This document shows, in pieces, positions 51,089-64,000 of a stretch of 64,000 nt of DNA. The notes beneath the pieces are model-generated. The model ran no database searches. It was not told where the DNA came from and saw only the letters and a program-made list of their open reading frames with translations. Each line of letters opens with the position of its first letter. Within the stretch, counting starts at the first letter, position 1. This DNA is from Gorsachius magnificus (lineage: Eukaryota; Chordata; Aves; Pelecaniformes; Ardeidae). The position numbers and the translations under genes were made by a program. Location: positions 22,567,821 through 22,631,820 of the forward strand of contig CM067081.1 of the NCBI GenBank assembly GCA_034008185.1. The letters are read 5' to 3'.

Positions 51089-54000
51089 AGCTTAGAAAGG
51101 CACAAGTCAAAGTTTAAGTCAACGCCATACAGAGTTCCTCACATCCCCCCAGCTGTATTAAGTGGCAGTTTTCAATTAAGAGACATTTGAAAGACAGACT
51201 GCTGTCCTCAGAATGAAAAAGACCACCTCACCAAAAGCCTCCAGACTTACAAACTGAACATCTGAGAAGTTAAGACCCATATTTAGAGAGGTGGCAGACA
51301 AGTTTGACTTTTGCCTGCACCAAAACACAAAGTTTGCTCTTAAACAAGCCACCTCAGATTTAGTGACTCACCACCACTTTCTTGGGATAGCATCCTTTCA
51401 ACAGGATTATCTTCACAGAGTACCAAAGATGACACCAAATGAAGAGTTCTGCAGCTGAGAATTGCCAACAAGTTCATATATTAAAAGTGACTTCGAAGCT
51501 TGACCGAGTGAGTTGTTTTTACCTGAATTACGTTCTTTCTTGCACTATTTCCTTAGCTGCCATCACTGTTCAACAGAAATGCACTTGAAAGTGAGTCTAG
51601 AAGTGCCTAAAGGTAAGAGTTCAAACAGGCAGAGCACAGCATGCTCTCACAGGAGATGCAAGGCATGAACTCAGCTACCAGGTCCTCCAGGAAAGCTTTG
51701 TTCTCACCAAGACTGCGACACCTCAGCCTTGAGTTATAACCAGTTCTTGTGAAAACCTGATGAACAGCATTAAGGTTTTATTTTTTAGAATTTAGAAAAC
51801 TTCTACAGTATTCAGCAGTGTAAGATTGTAGGCAAATGTTCAGACATACTCAAGTCTGAAGAAAAGAAGTTCTGGAATAATTTACAGTGGAACTTTTACT
51901 TTCGAGCTCTTCTATTATCAACAGCAATTTTAAGCATTCTTCCTTCTTTGTAGATGTACATCCTGCAAAGTAAGATGTCCTTAGATCATCTGCATGCAAG
52001 TACCAGAGCTCATAATAGCAAAAGCCTTGAAATTAATACTGCAATTGCAAAACACCTCTCACTTCTCTCAAGAATTATGCAATAGTTGCTCTGCCTGAAG
52101 TTACTGGAGACATTACAGCTCTTTCATTTTCTAAAGGAGAAGCAAACATGGCACAGTATTCCCACTCAGATTTTTACCCTGTATCTTTGGCGTAAAGCAA
52201 GTTGCATCAAGAAAGGAAGCTATTATTTTCTAAAAAAAAAAAAAATATAATGCCAAGTAAATATATTTAGTTTTTTTTGATCTGTTTTACTTCAAGCTGT
52301 TGTCAAATTCTGTAAAACAGGACCGTGGATGTTACTAGCATGCATCTTTCAGGAACATAAGCTTCAGCAGGTCTAGTTAAGAAGTCTGATATTCAATAAA
52401 CTTCAATCACATTTCCATGATCAATCTCATCAATTTTAATAGGCAGTAATAAAGCAGATGGGAAGAGGATACCTTTCCTTAGCTTTCCCAAGGGAGTTCC
52501 TTGGGGTTTGAGGCCAACCAGAACTCTTGCAGAGACCATTTATTAACAGTAATCTTTTATATGTGATAGTAACAAGCTTAAGATTTCCACAGGAGTGCAA
52601 ATTGTGAGTAGGAAAAAGGAGTAGAGAGTGGAGTACTGGATATTTTAAGCCTAGGACTTCACTAGAACTGAACTTCTGCCCTAGTAGTGTCTAATCAAGT
52701 TAGATGGCAAAAAGTTACCTAAAAAGGGAACAGTGTCAGTTCTGCTAACGTGAGAGCTAAACACAAGCAACTAAAAAGACTTTTAGACTAGAATACTAAC
52801 ACTCCGTGCTTCAGTCTAGGATAATGAGAAGGCCATGAGAAATTCTAGTGACAGAAGGTGGTTGCTAGCTATAACATCCACAATACATGAGAGAAATCAT
52901 GTACACAACCTTCAGAGTATCATCAGGAAGTGCTTCTGATGCTGGAAGCGTGGGCTGTCCCTCCATCTTCATTATTCCAGGCATTAGGAACCCTGCAATG
53001 GGCCTTTTACAGCCATAGGATGAAACACTTGCCACCATGCAACACTAACAAAGTGGACAAGAAATTAGTACAGTTAGATGTCAACATTAGCATTTCAGTA
53101 ATTGGGTGACTATTCAGTCAGATAAAGCCCCTCCAGTTACCAGCTTGTGCAGCAAGACATCAGCAGCATTATATGCAGTCCCAGGGAAGGTACTGTTTTT
53201 CTTAAAAGCCAGAGACAATACAAAACATAGAAGTTGTAAGTAAACTCAGTTCTGACACTATAACTGGTAGGTACATTCTCCAAATGCCTGTAGGCATTGT
53301 TTTGGGTTAGGGTTTTTTTGGTTTTTTTTTTTAAATGTAGTTGCATGTTGCAGCAGAACTACCGGGATACTGAGTGAGCAAAGCAACATCAGATTTCTTC
53401 CACAAAATCTTATTCTTAAAAGTTAACCTGAATTTATGTCTGTCAACAGCTAAAGCTATAGTGGAAAGACCTTGTGTTCAGGTCAAGCAACTTGAGATTG
53501 CTATGTAACAATCCTACTACAAGGCAAACTTGGGACAGTGGGACTTAAAAGCTCTCAATGACCCCTCTGTTCAAGTCTGAACACAAAGAGACATCCATAC
53601 CTTTGTAGCAGGTATTTTACAGATGCACAGCAAAGAAAAGCTATTTTACACACAGCAGAAAATCAGATTGGAAGACAGGAATTGTTTTCTGTGGTACATA
53701 CAAACCAATAAAGAAATCGACTCAGATGAAGACAGTAGCCCTCAAAAGGATATTAAGAGTAAATAAAGCTTCAGAAGCATGACAAGAGAGGACTGAGCAA
53801 AGGAAGCTTATATTTTCTGAACTCCAGGATGCAAGGAGAAAGTTGTCATCAATCAAGCTAACCCAGACACCACAAAGGAAATTAAATAGACACAGGTCTG
53901 TAACTTCTCTCCTTTTCTCTTCATAGCTATGCAATGTGTATAGATTATCAACATTAAGACGGCTAAGAAGGGTATTATTGGGCAGGAAAGTCAGCCAATG

Positions 54001-57000
54001 TGATAGTGCTCATGGATTTCAGAAGTTGCTGAAAACTCAAGATTAGTTGCTTATAAGAGTAGACAGTGAATTGTTCTGCAAGAGAAGCTGCCACGCAGGA
54101 GGAGCTTCTATCAATCTTGTATCTATCTGTCATGCTGGAAAAAGGTCACTTGTCAACCTGCTCTGTGAGTGATTCTAGGGATAATTTAACTTAATCAGTC
54201 AAAACCACAAGACAGGTAAGCGGCCAGTAGTGTGGGCTTGCTTACTTTGAAGGCTGGAGAGCTACAACAAGTGTCCATCTTAAAGAGATCCATTAATCCA
54301 GTCTTCAGGGACACATAAAAGTTAAAAATCATACCATACAAACACCTAACAGTGCACTTCAGGGATTAGTGCAAGTACTGCTATTAAATTGGGAGCTCAG
54401 CTAAACCAGAAGAAAAGCTTGGATATAACCAGTCAATCCAAGGAGGCCTGATTTGCCAGCGAGATGTAGCTACAGAAAAACTACTGTCTTATGATAGTGT
54501 AGGTAGTTCAGTAGTTAATAGGAGATTGATCAATCGTGTTAATAGACACGCAGCATCAGTAGCTCTCACTTACAGTAGGTGACTAGAACTGTACGCATTC
54601 ATGAAAGACTTCTTGTAGCCTTAGCTGATACGAGGGCAACCATTGGGATTACAGAAGGGAGGAGAACAAGAATCCCATCTGCCTGGCCCTGTTAGTGTAA
54701 TCCTGAACAGGAATAGTATATGCCTTGTGAAGTTAAGTCAATTCTTGTGTTTATCCCTGATTTAAGCTAAATTTGATGACACTAAAAAGGTCTTTCTTAT
54801 TTAAGAATAATCTTAAATTATGAACTAGAAGGTTCTTAGCTCCAAGAAGTTCAAGGAACAAAACACAGCTTGTTTTGAAGAGTAGCCTTGATCCTGTGAA
54901 TGGAATTGCATGCCAGAAGCAGAGACAGCTGGAGCCTGGATTTTGATGCATATGCCCAAATTCATTTGGATGGAGCAGCTAAACGTTGTCACTAACAAAT
55001 AGAACAGATTCCTAGCAGAACACTAGAGACACTTCAGAGAACTAAAAAGCAGTAACCAGGACTATGCTATTGCAGGAGTATACAGTCCAGCAGAAACTAC
55101 AGAGAAGATTCAGATGTATGATCACACACAAATACTGTTCAAGAGACAGAACAGAACTCTCAGGCAAGGGATAAGCAGCAGGACCACCCAATAAAATTCA
55201 CTTCCCTCTGTATGAATAGCAGATAGACAAATTATTTCAAAGCAAAAATCAGTTGGCAGAATACTCAGGTATGGGAGAGCAATGGTGCCTAAGGCTGCCT
55301 GTGGTGTGAGTTAAGGTCTCCTTGGTGCATTTCTTTTTGCTTCTTTGAATGGCAAAATAAAGGCCTTGTGTTTCTATTCCCTCTAACAACTCCCATATGC
55401 AGCCTTGGTGAGACCGTGAGAGGAATAGCACTTTGCCTAAAATAGCTCTTCTCCATCTCTGAAGCCATTTTGTACCTGCTCACTTAATGTGAAAAACAAG
55501 CAGCTTCTGCTGCTAATGCTGAGCTAATAAAGCTGCAGGAGACAAACATAATCTGTTCTTACTCTGCCTCATGCCACAACTGTCAGCTAAATTCCAAGGC
55601 TGAACCTGTATCACTAGTAAGTAAAAAGAAGTTAGTACCTTCTTCCCCTGCTCCAGCTTCCAGACTAAGTTTATACATACATTAGGGGCACTAGTAATTG
55701 ACACCACTTAAAACAAGTGGTTTATTGTTGTTGTTAAGTTCCCATACTGCACTGGACAAAAGTGACCTTTCTAGATGCTTCACTCCTATTCTCCTTTTCC
55801 CTTAGTTGTTCTTCAAACTCATATATTTGCTAGCAGCTTGTCACCATAACCTGGACTTTGAGCAGGACTTTTTCTGGTATACAATGTTGTGTCTGATTTA
55901 TGAGAATCAATGATACATCTGGGGCCTGAAAAAATAAGTTTCAGGCACCAGATAGATTAGATCTAATAGCTTGAAACAAAGCTGAATATTCAGCTTCAGC
56001 AGCAACTGTTCAACACCAGAATTTTAAATAGGCAAGAAGAACTGCAGCTCCAGTAAGCCAAAGGAGCCTCCCAAGCTGTCCCTGAAATCCCTCAAATCCA
56101 AATTCACACTCCTTCATGCACAACAGGCTTTCTAAGAGCTGGTTCAAACAATTGGCATTTCTCAGACTAAGATTCAACTCTGAAAACTACCAATGAGTTC
56201 CATGTGCTCCAGGTTTCCAACATCTTAGCAAATACTATAAAGGCACCCAAGGTATCCTACAAGAAATTTGTAATCCATTTTTGTCCATCTAACAGAACGT
56301 AACTTTTAACAAGCCCTATAAGAAGCAGCAGTTACAGCAGCTTTGAGGGAGGTAATGGAGGCATTGGTTCTGCGAGAACTTGATGTACCAAGCACTAGTA
56401 TTCCCTCTTTGGGATTACACAGTTTTGAGACTTGGGGGAACTACATTTCTGCTCACCTTTTAGTGATGTCACACTTCAACATTTCTCTGCTCTTTTTGCA
56501 ATTTTTTTTTTTTAAACTCCTGGATTAGCATGGCCTAGCAACCATCAGTCAAGCTCAAAAGACCTTTGCACACATTAGAATGCACTGAACAAATCTTCAG
56601 TATTTGAGACAGTTCGGAGGACACTGGCTTTAGAGCTCCTTATTTAACATAAAAGCATTTTACGTGCAAGGCAACAGTGCAAATGCAGATTCCACTGTGC
56701 AAACACATGAAAACACATACTGTGTCCGTTCTGCATGCACTTTCAGCCTCCGAGATGAAGACAATTTTACTAAGAAGTTCCTATTGAATTTTCAGCTCAA
56801 GAAGCCTTCCTGTACCAAGGAAAAACACTGAAGCCATTGCATTTGACAATGCACAATGGCAACTCCACTCCCTTCTTCCAGTACCATTATTTGCAGTTCC
56901 TGGAACTAGAGATTTGGTTGTAAAAGCAATTTTTAAAAAGTGAACATGAGGTGGCAGAAGTTACAGCTAAACTGGATTCTTATACTTTGAAGAAGAATAA

Positions 57001-57679
57001 GCGTATCTCCTCTGAATAATCCCACTGCTCAAAGAAGATCCTGGAATTCTAGCACTTTTGTCAGATACACCTTGGATAACCATGACCAATAATCCTATTT
57101 GTGGGCCATGTACATAACTGTCAAGCACAGTGGATCTGTTGGTGATTAGTGGATTATTTCAAAAAACAGCCATCAGAAATCTCCTTAGCACAACTGACAG
57201 TCACAGCTAATCCTTAAAACAGAGCACTTACAACCTTCCCTCCTCCCACCTTTGAGGCTTGTTTCCCTGTATTAATATTGGTTGAATATCTTTGGCACAT
57301 CATAATTCTATTAGTATTCTGGCACACAATTGCTTTTTTCCTTTCTGTAATGCATCTGTTCCTATAACAATTTACTAACAGCTTTAAGCATATCAGCTGC
57401 AAGCACAGCTGATCTTGATTTCCAAGAGAACAATTTAAACAAGGAAAAGAAATGTTTTCCCATTTATATGCTCATGATATAAAGCTATCTGTATTCTTCT
57501 ACTAAAAGCCTGGAGGCCTGTAGCAAGCACTGGCTTCTAGCCAATGCTAGATTAGAAAGATTTACCAAATACACACCAACCTTTTGCTCTAAAGCATTCC
57601 CAAAGCTGTTGTTCTTAATTCTGTCCACCCACAGTTCAGTGTAATGCACAACAAAAGCAGCTGCCTATTATACAGTTAC

Positions 57680-57719
57680 CTAGAGAGAAGCATCTCTTCC
57701 AGCGACGGCACAGAGACAT
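57680..57719 (-). CDS. ATP8A2: ATP8A2 coding exon 1 (start of long N-terminus)
   Basis: This exon encodes MSLCRRWKRCFSL plus the first base of a Gly codon, then a donor (G|GTAACT). It was found by looking for the mammalian N-terminus, which I recall as MSLPRRSRIRSSVG. About half the residues match (MSL, RR, S, G). The phase-1 end fits the acceptor of exon 2 and rebuilds the Gly. The distance to the internal Met of exon 2 is exactly 28 residues, as in mammals. The ATG has A at -3. A second in-frame ATG lies 30 bases upstream (57749-57747) in a poor context and would add MQPVQEGPDI; human also has an extra upstream Met. An in-frame TAA lies further upstream, within about 100 bases. A TATA-like TATATTT (57843-57837) lies about 120 bases upstream of the start, but its role is a guess. 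The exon is short, so it needs transcript support. Confidence 0.75.
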
Positions 57720-57749
57720 GATGTCCGGTCCTTCTTGCACTGGCTGCAT

Positions 57750-60700
57750 GAAGATGAACAGCAGTAGTCCTTCAAAGATCTCTACAGCATTAGCAGGTCG
57801 CAAAGCTGATTAAAGTGATCCCCACGGTAATCTGCGAAATATACGTTTTGCACTTTCAAACTGCTCCGGACTGGATTCACAGAAGGAGAGTGTGCAGTAG
57901 GTACCTGTGTACACCCATGCACAAAGACACACCTGTGGCTTTCACTGGAACATTCTAATACATTTCAGCATCATCCTGTATTTCAGCACTTGAAACAACC
58001 ATCTGCCCAGTTCCTGCGCTCTGACCCCCCCATACCAGGTTTCAAAGCACAATTTCTCAAGTGAAATACTCATAGAAAGCTACAGTAGAACTCAAGTTCT
58101 GTTCCCTCTAGAGATGCTCTCTGATGTTACAGGTCATGAAATCTATTCATCTTTGCAGGTATAAAGGATTATTTTTTAAACTTACTTTTCCTTGGCTCCA
58201 AACAGGTTTAATGGAAAAGTATTTTGGGTCTCAAATGAAAAGGTTAAAGATGAATTCAGCAAATAAAAATCCCTCTTCCTTTAAGAAAGGAAAGAGTAGT
58301 TTTCTTTTTCATTTCACCTGTAGTAACTCCATCAGTATGAGCCTCTATTTAGAGTCACATCTACACACATGGCCCTTACAGCAGCTTTTCAGGGTACTCC
58401 CTCTCCCTGGCAGTCTGCCTTCCCTCCTTCCCGTTCACTTGGGTTTTGGATAGAGAATAGAAAAGGAAACATCAGCAACATGCTTAAAGCCTCAGGAGAC
58501 AGCCATAGGAGGAGGGAAGGATTTGGCTTTTTGGCCTGTAGCTGAAGTTACCACTTCAATGAAGGACTGGTTCTGCAGAACATTTCCCTATAGCCATCAG
58601 GCCTGCTTCAGTGATAAATTGGCTATTTTTAGCGAGTAGAGTTACGCTAGCACAGCTGTGTGCTCCAAGAAAGCCAGACTGCATTAGCAGGGAAAGAAGG
58701 CAAGAACCACCACACTGGCTGTTAACCACCTACTGCAGCTTGGTCAGTTCTGTCTTTCTGAAGCTACCAGCGCACTAACATTACACCATCAGCTTTGGAG
58801 TTTAGTTCTGCTTACGCCTGTGCAAAGCCAGGCTCCAAATGTGAGGGGTGTATCAAGCCCATCTCTTAACATGGACTGGATGGAGCAGAAAGTCAGAACA
58901 TCACCTGGCAATTGGCACACCTAAGGGTGATAAGAGATAATCACGTAAAGGGTATCAAATATTGATGAGCAAGACAATGACAGGAAACCGTGGAAGGCAC
59001 TGGTAGCTACAAGTAATTGCTTTTTCCTCAGGAGAGGAAGGCAAGTCAAAATTTTAGTTGCTCTTATCCAGCTTTCATTAGGGAAGCATGTTGCATAATG
59101 CATGAGAAAATCATCCGAGAACAATGTTTGAGAACATTATCTATTCCATACCCAGATGAAGCCAAGAGCAGACAGTATTGTAGCTGTTTGTCCTCTAGTG
59201 CATATAGCTGTACTCTTTTTCTTACTAGAAATGGTGAAAGCTCACCAGCTGTTTAGGCTAGCCTAGATTAGCGGTTCCCTATTATAGAGCATATGAATGA
59301 CTTATCTTGAATCAAAACTGCTCATCTCACCTTCTCCAGGCCAGGGAGATCTGGCAGCAGAGGCACTAGTATCACATCCAGAGGTGAGCAAGCTGACAGC
59401 ACCAGACTGGCCAGGCCCAGTATCGGTCTGGGAAGGTGTCGACTGCTTTCTGTCCTGGGCTCTGCTTATTCTCTACCACCTCATCACAGCCGTGATGGCC
59501 ACCCCTGAATCCACCTTATTGCAAAGGCTCAGCTGCTACTAAAATGTATGGCCTTGGTAACATCTGTCTAACATCATTCTAGATTAAAGCACAAGTTAGC
59601 TACAGTACTTTTTATGTAAGGATTAGTACTGCACGCTCCCTAACAAAGCCCCCCTCAGATCTTTCCAAGCTTAGTAGCATATAGTCACACACACCAGACA
59701 GGTCCACCTTTAGATCAGTAAGCCTGAGCTATGTTATTTGGGACAGAAATCTGCTATAAAGAGTCCTTGATCAAAATAAGGGATTATACTAGGACACAAT
59801 CAGATCACTCTCAACTGCATTATGTTATTTCTTTTCAAAGACAAAAAGCCTTATCTAAACACTTATGCTGCACTGATACTGTGACTTCAAATTTTTCAAG
59901 ATAGCTTATTTTTTCCTTGACAGATGTAACAGACAGCCGTGACAAGTCTGCTCAGAGGGGGTAGAGAGACTGACTTAACCATGCTATCGTGATGCTTTCT
60001 ATATTGACTAGTTTTATTTTGTTGTCCTGAAGCCAAGTATGAACCTTTACACATTATTTATAAAAACATTAATAAACCAAGAGTATCTCACAACAGATAC
60101 TTAGCATTAACCTCCAGGATTTTTGTGACTATTCCAAAATTGTACAAGATAAAAAAAGTGTTCCTTCACCTAAATAGCACAGTAACTTCTCATCAAGCAA
60201 AGTGATCCAGTTCTAATTCTCTCCAAACTTGCCTGCCCCTAGAGGTCCTTGACCTCCTTCGATGGCTTGGGCCATCTGACTCAAGCTCAGACTGCTCGAA
60301 GCATTTCTCAGAGCAAGTAGAACATACATAAGCCATTTTCACAGTATACTCAAGAACCAGTAGGAGGCATTTTAGGCCAGTACTGTTGGCATATTTACCA
60401 TCAACTCTGTAGTGCCTTGTATCAGTACTGCTTTTCATTACTGGAAATCCTTCCACACATAATGCTCAGTATCAGCAACTCAGTACTAGCAGCTCCAGGC
60501 ATCGACAAAAATGAGTCAGAAATCAAAACACTGCAAAATCTTTTTTTAGGCATTATGATGTTTAGGGTCTTGTGGTTTGAGGCTTGGTTTTGTTCTTTAA
60601 AAAAAAACCTTAACTATCTTCTCACCCCTGACCCTTTACAGTAAACACATATCACATTTTCAGGATTGCCTGCAATCGCAGCTTGTTTGCTCTGCAATGC

Positions 60701-63700
60701 AGGTTCATCGCCCCAAGTGCTATCGTGAAAGTGAGCTGGAGGCTCAGCATAAGGCTGATGAGAAGTATTCATGAAATCTGGAAGTACTTGGAATTTGCTT
60801 TAATGCTGAAGTTAAAGTTCAGCTCTGATGTAATAGATGGTTTTGCATCAAGTTTAGTGAGAACATTTAAAGTACAAGTCATTTTGAATCCAACATTTAT
60901 TCTGGTATAATTGCAGACTTGAAAAAAGTTTTAATTTTTTTGTGTACGCTTCCCTAACAGTTTTCTGCCAGGTTAGTATTCACCAAGTATCCCACTTAGC
61001 ATATGAAAGGACTTGAATAAAACCATAAACTTACAAACAGTAGAGAAAGACAGGTAATTCCTTACTCTATTCCTTCCCCAGGGAAACCACTCACACTTTA
61101 ACAAACTTAACAATCATAGAGCATGACTAAATACCAGATCAGCTCTATTATGATATACACTTGTATCTGTTCCTAAAGTCACCTTGAGATTTTTAATCAT
61201 CTTGTTTATCCTGATAATCAGAACTACATGCTAGTATATACCAGAAATGCACAGCTAAATGATTTACTAGAGAAGAACCAGCTAACAGCAAATATTTTCA
61301 GTCACCAAGATAAGCACATCACAAGGAAATCTCTAACCACCTAATTCAGAAGTGTTCATTCAGTCTCAGCACACCCAGCCGCTACCAGAGGTTTCCTTTT
61401 TTGCAGCTGGGGATTAGGCACAGCTGGCTACAGCCAGGGTCAGAGCTGTGCAGCACTTTGGCAGCACAGGAGAACAACTCCATGTAACGGGGACCAGGCC
61501 CTTCCCGCTTGTTTCCAGCATTCCTGCCTCTCAGATCAGTACATCACAGAGATGGGTACCAAGACACACCATTTATATAATTGAGCTGTTCTTCAACTTA
61601 CAGAGACCATTAAGTATTTTATTACCAACAGCACTTAAAAATTCTCTTCTGAACTCTTTGGGTTCCCAGGAACCCAGCCCCAAGAATTCATGCAAGACTT
61701 GATCCTTCCCAGGCCACCATTCCCTACAAACCCAACAATATCCCTTTCATAGTTATTCCACACCCTTTTGGGATATGCTTCTTTATTTTTGAAGACATCT
61801 TTTACCATGACATTATGGACCAGAACAGACAAACTTTTAAAAGGCAATTCTTAATCAGGCAGAACATAGGCCTCTTCCCCACCCCATTCTCCGTCTCCCA
61901 GTTTTTGCTCATTAAGTAGCCTACACTCCTCAAAAGAGGCAGCATCAGCTCCTTTTTAGCCCTTGTGTAGCCCTGCTGCACTCACCCAGCTCTGCTGACA
62001 GCCAACTCCATCCAAACTATGAAGCAGAGCTATTGCTGCCATCCTCCAATGTCACTGCACGGTCACAACACATTTCATATTGCACAGAAGTGTAAACTAC
62101 CAGGGACCAGACTCTTCAACAGAATGATTTTCAAGGCTTTGCAGCTGTCCTTATAAAATAATTTGAAGTTAAATATGGGATTTCTGTCAGTCTTCCATAC
62201 GCTCTGGATTTTCAAGTCTACATCTACTTTGCTCCTACAGCTCCCAGTCTCCAAAAGGGAAAATAAAATCTGCAAAAGAAACGCAAACCAAACCTGCAGT
62301 CCAACTGCAAATATATAATATATTATAATAATATATTTAAATATAATAGATTAAATAAATATAATTCTAAATAATAATAGATTTAAAACCTTGAAAGTAA
62401 TTTTTTTCCTACTTGCTCCATTTAAGTTTCTCTTGAAGCGTATTACTGTTCAGTGTGTTACTGTGCCGAAATGAATCTTCGGGAACATTGCATGTCAGGA
62501 AGGTATCTAAACATGCTGGCCCAACAGTGAAATAGGGGCCTGAATTACTACTACTGCTGGTCAAACCACATATGAGCAAAAATGAGGCTGTTTTTCAGGG
62601 ACCCCCAAACAGGAGCTCATCTAGACAGGACACCCCTGCCCTCATAGTTAGCCCTGGTCCTTTCCCAGCATATCCACTGCTCGGGAATAATGCGGCTAAA
62701 TGATTTTGAGTGGAGCACTGTGGAAAGTCTTCAGTTTAAAAACAAGGCTTCGGTCTTAGTTCTCAAGTTCTGGCAGGTCCCTACACATCTAGCAAGAGCA
62801 TAGCCCAGAGCTGAACAGAATTGTTTCAAGTTAGTTTTATAGAAGCCTCTTTTGGAGCATTTTGTCCAAGCACCAAATATTCTCTTTAACAGTCTACTTT
62901 CAATATAATATAGTTTTACTATGATTAAGTTGAAGTTTCTTTCTTTGCAACTAATCAAGCTAACAGAGTCCAGGACCATAAGTGGTGAGCATATCCTAGG
63001 GACCCATGGCTGCAGAGACAGATCTGAAGACACAGGACATCAGGATGCCAACTTTTTTTTTTTTTAAAGGAGAGTTCTACTGCATGTTCATGCTTTCATT
63101 TTTATTTGTGAAATGTAAATACTTCTGGAAGCCAGAAATATATTTTTGACACAGTTCATCACATTCACTGTTGGAAGTCCTATTAAAAAGAACTTTCCCT
63201 TCTGTAGGCAGTAAGAGATTTGTGCTCCTCAAGGAAGAAGACTATGTAGATAAATTGAAGCTGCTTAACACTATTTGAGTTCAGATTTTAAGCCACCCCC
63301 ATGCCTATGCCCATCACTGTGCTGGGCACCTGTAGCACCTTCATTCTACACAAAGTGACTGCTTAAACACGCATCTACCAGTTGGTGACTAGCAAAGCAC
63401 CTTCCCTTCACACGGTCAGCGGGACAGGCACAGAGGAACACAGCATAGCCTCGGAAGCCAGCACAGTACCCGCAGCCACAAGCATAGCTCAGAACGCTGC
63501 AAGCTGTTAAAAAGAGTTCCACCAAATGAATAATTAGCAATAAAGCAAATATCTCTTCATTCTTTGCGCTTCAAAGTGCAAAGTAAGTAAATACATAGGC
63601 CAGGTTTCTGGCAAGCCAATGAGAAGGACTACAGGCCAGAAGCCAAATACCACAACTGGCCTAAAGTGCATTTGTTCCTGCTCTGGTGACTTCACGAGTG

Positions 63701-64000
63701 CTGGCCACAAACCACACGAATTAGCAATTACTCAAGTCTTGTAGCATCTAACGATTCCTGAAGTCTTGAATGTAGTCCTTTGCAGCTATATTTAGACATA
63801 AATTGTATTTGTTAGATAACAATTTGGATTGCTAGTACCTTACAACAGAAATGCGGCATTTTGTTTGAAAGCTAAGTTAGAAAGCCTGCATTTGAGTAAT
63901 CACAAGATAGATTCAGTATCCCTGAAGCTCATGGGAGTTTTGCTGGGATGAACTGCCAAGTTCTCCACCCATTACACCTCCCTGTCCCACCCGGTATTAG
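57750..64000. other. Region upstream of ATP8A2, no gene recognised
   Basis: AT-rich sequence with short open frames on both strands, none matching a family I know and none with a convincing exon structure. In mammals NUP58 lies upstream of ATP8A2, but I could not find its exons here. The region includes an AT-only stretch at 62309-62395. Upstream promoter or enhancer elements for exon 1 may be present but cannot be told from sequence alone. Confidence 0.6.
62309..62395 (+). repeat. A/T-only low-complexity stretch
   Basis: Almost pure A and T, made of ATAT, TATTATAATA and AAATAAAT units, over about 85 bases. A decayed AT microsatellite or A/T-rich spacer; no other signal. Confidence 0.8.

Larger units (their letters stand above)
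46740..57679 (-). other. ATP8A2: ATP8A2 intron 1 (10.9 kb)
   Basis: Between coding exons 1 and 2. It begins with gtaact after exon 1 and ends in ccccgcag before exon 2. Besides the CpG island at its 3' end it holds a 28-bp-stem hairpin (50751-50836) and a CR1 tail fragment (51035-51088). Elsewhere I see no exon-like, RNA-like or transposon-like sequence; the open frames on both strands are short and unconserved in appearance. Its status as an intron depends on exon 1 being correct. Confidence 0.7.

Noticed and set aside
60193..60456. Minus-strand frame with RRRSRTSRG, considered as the first ATP8A2 exon
   Set aside because: Has an Arg/Ser run like the mammalian N-terminus but no Met at the right place and only a GC-type donor in unsuitable phase; the exon at 57680-57719 fits Met, phase and length exactly.
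57750..64000. Search for NUP58 or another neighbouring gene upstream
   Set aside because: No recognisable exon; the open frames are short and without known motifs.

Overview
This is vertebrate nuclear DNA, very probably from a bird. It is AT-rich, introns make up most of it, and it carries several 5'-truncated CR1 LINEs. Several of these end in the ATTCTATG-type 3' tail typical of bird (and other sauropsid) CR1s. There are no prokaryotic-style gene clusters. Family assignments are from memory of protein sequences; no search was run.

The window holds one recognisable gene, on the minus strand: the 5' part of ATP8A2, the P4-ATPase that flips phosphatidylserine and phosphatidylethanolamine to the cytosolic leaflet with its partner TMEM30A (CDC50A). 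I located sixteen coding exons, from 57719 down to 6643. All have GT-AG introns and all junction phases agree. Joined, they give 1437 coding bases, or 479 residues. This covers the cytosolic N-terminus, membrane segments 1-2, the actuator domain with the DGET loop (E198), segments 3-4 with the PISL flippase motif, the phosphorylation motif DKTGT (D416) and the start of the nucleotide-binding domain. The remaining exons must lie beyond position 1. ATP8A2 is preferred over ATP8A1 because of the N-terminus ([16 protein letters not shown]) and several internal stretches.

Layout by region: 1-6642 is intron 16, with a CR1 at its edge and a decayed, coding-like stretch near 1.2-1.9 kb. Exons 16 to 3 occupy 6643-31838 and are separated by 0.6-5 kb introns. 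Intron 3 is largely made of two CR1s, one still open over 482 codons of reverse transcriptase. Intron 2 (31839-46594) is 14.8 kb and has two more CR1s. Exon 2 (46595-46739) sits at the edge of a CpG island (about 46680-47165). Intron 1 (46740-57679) contains an almost perfect 28-bp-stem hairpin at 50.75 kb. Exon 1 is a tiny 40-base coding exon at 57680-57719. From 57750 to 64000 I see upstream sequence with no recognisable gene.

The layout suggests two promoters. Transcripts starting near 57.8 kb would encode the long N-terminus. Transcripts starting in the CpG island would use the internal ATG at 46695 and make a protein 28 residues shorter. I did not find a previously undescribed multi-gene system. 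The items most worth checking are the alternative N-terminus, the intronic hairpin, the possible processed pseudogene and the open CR1 next to exon 4.
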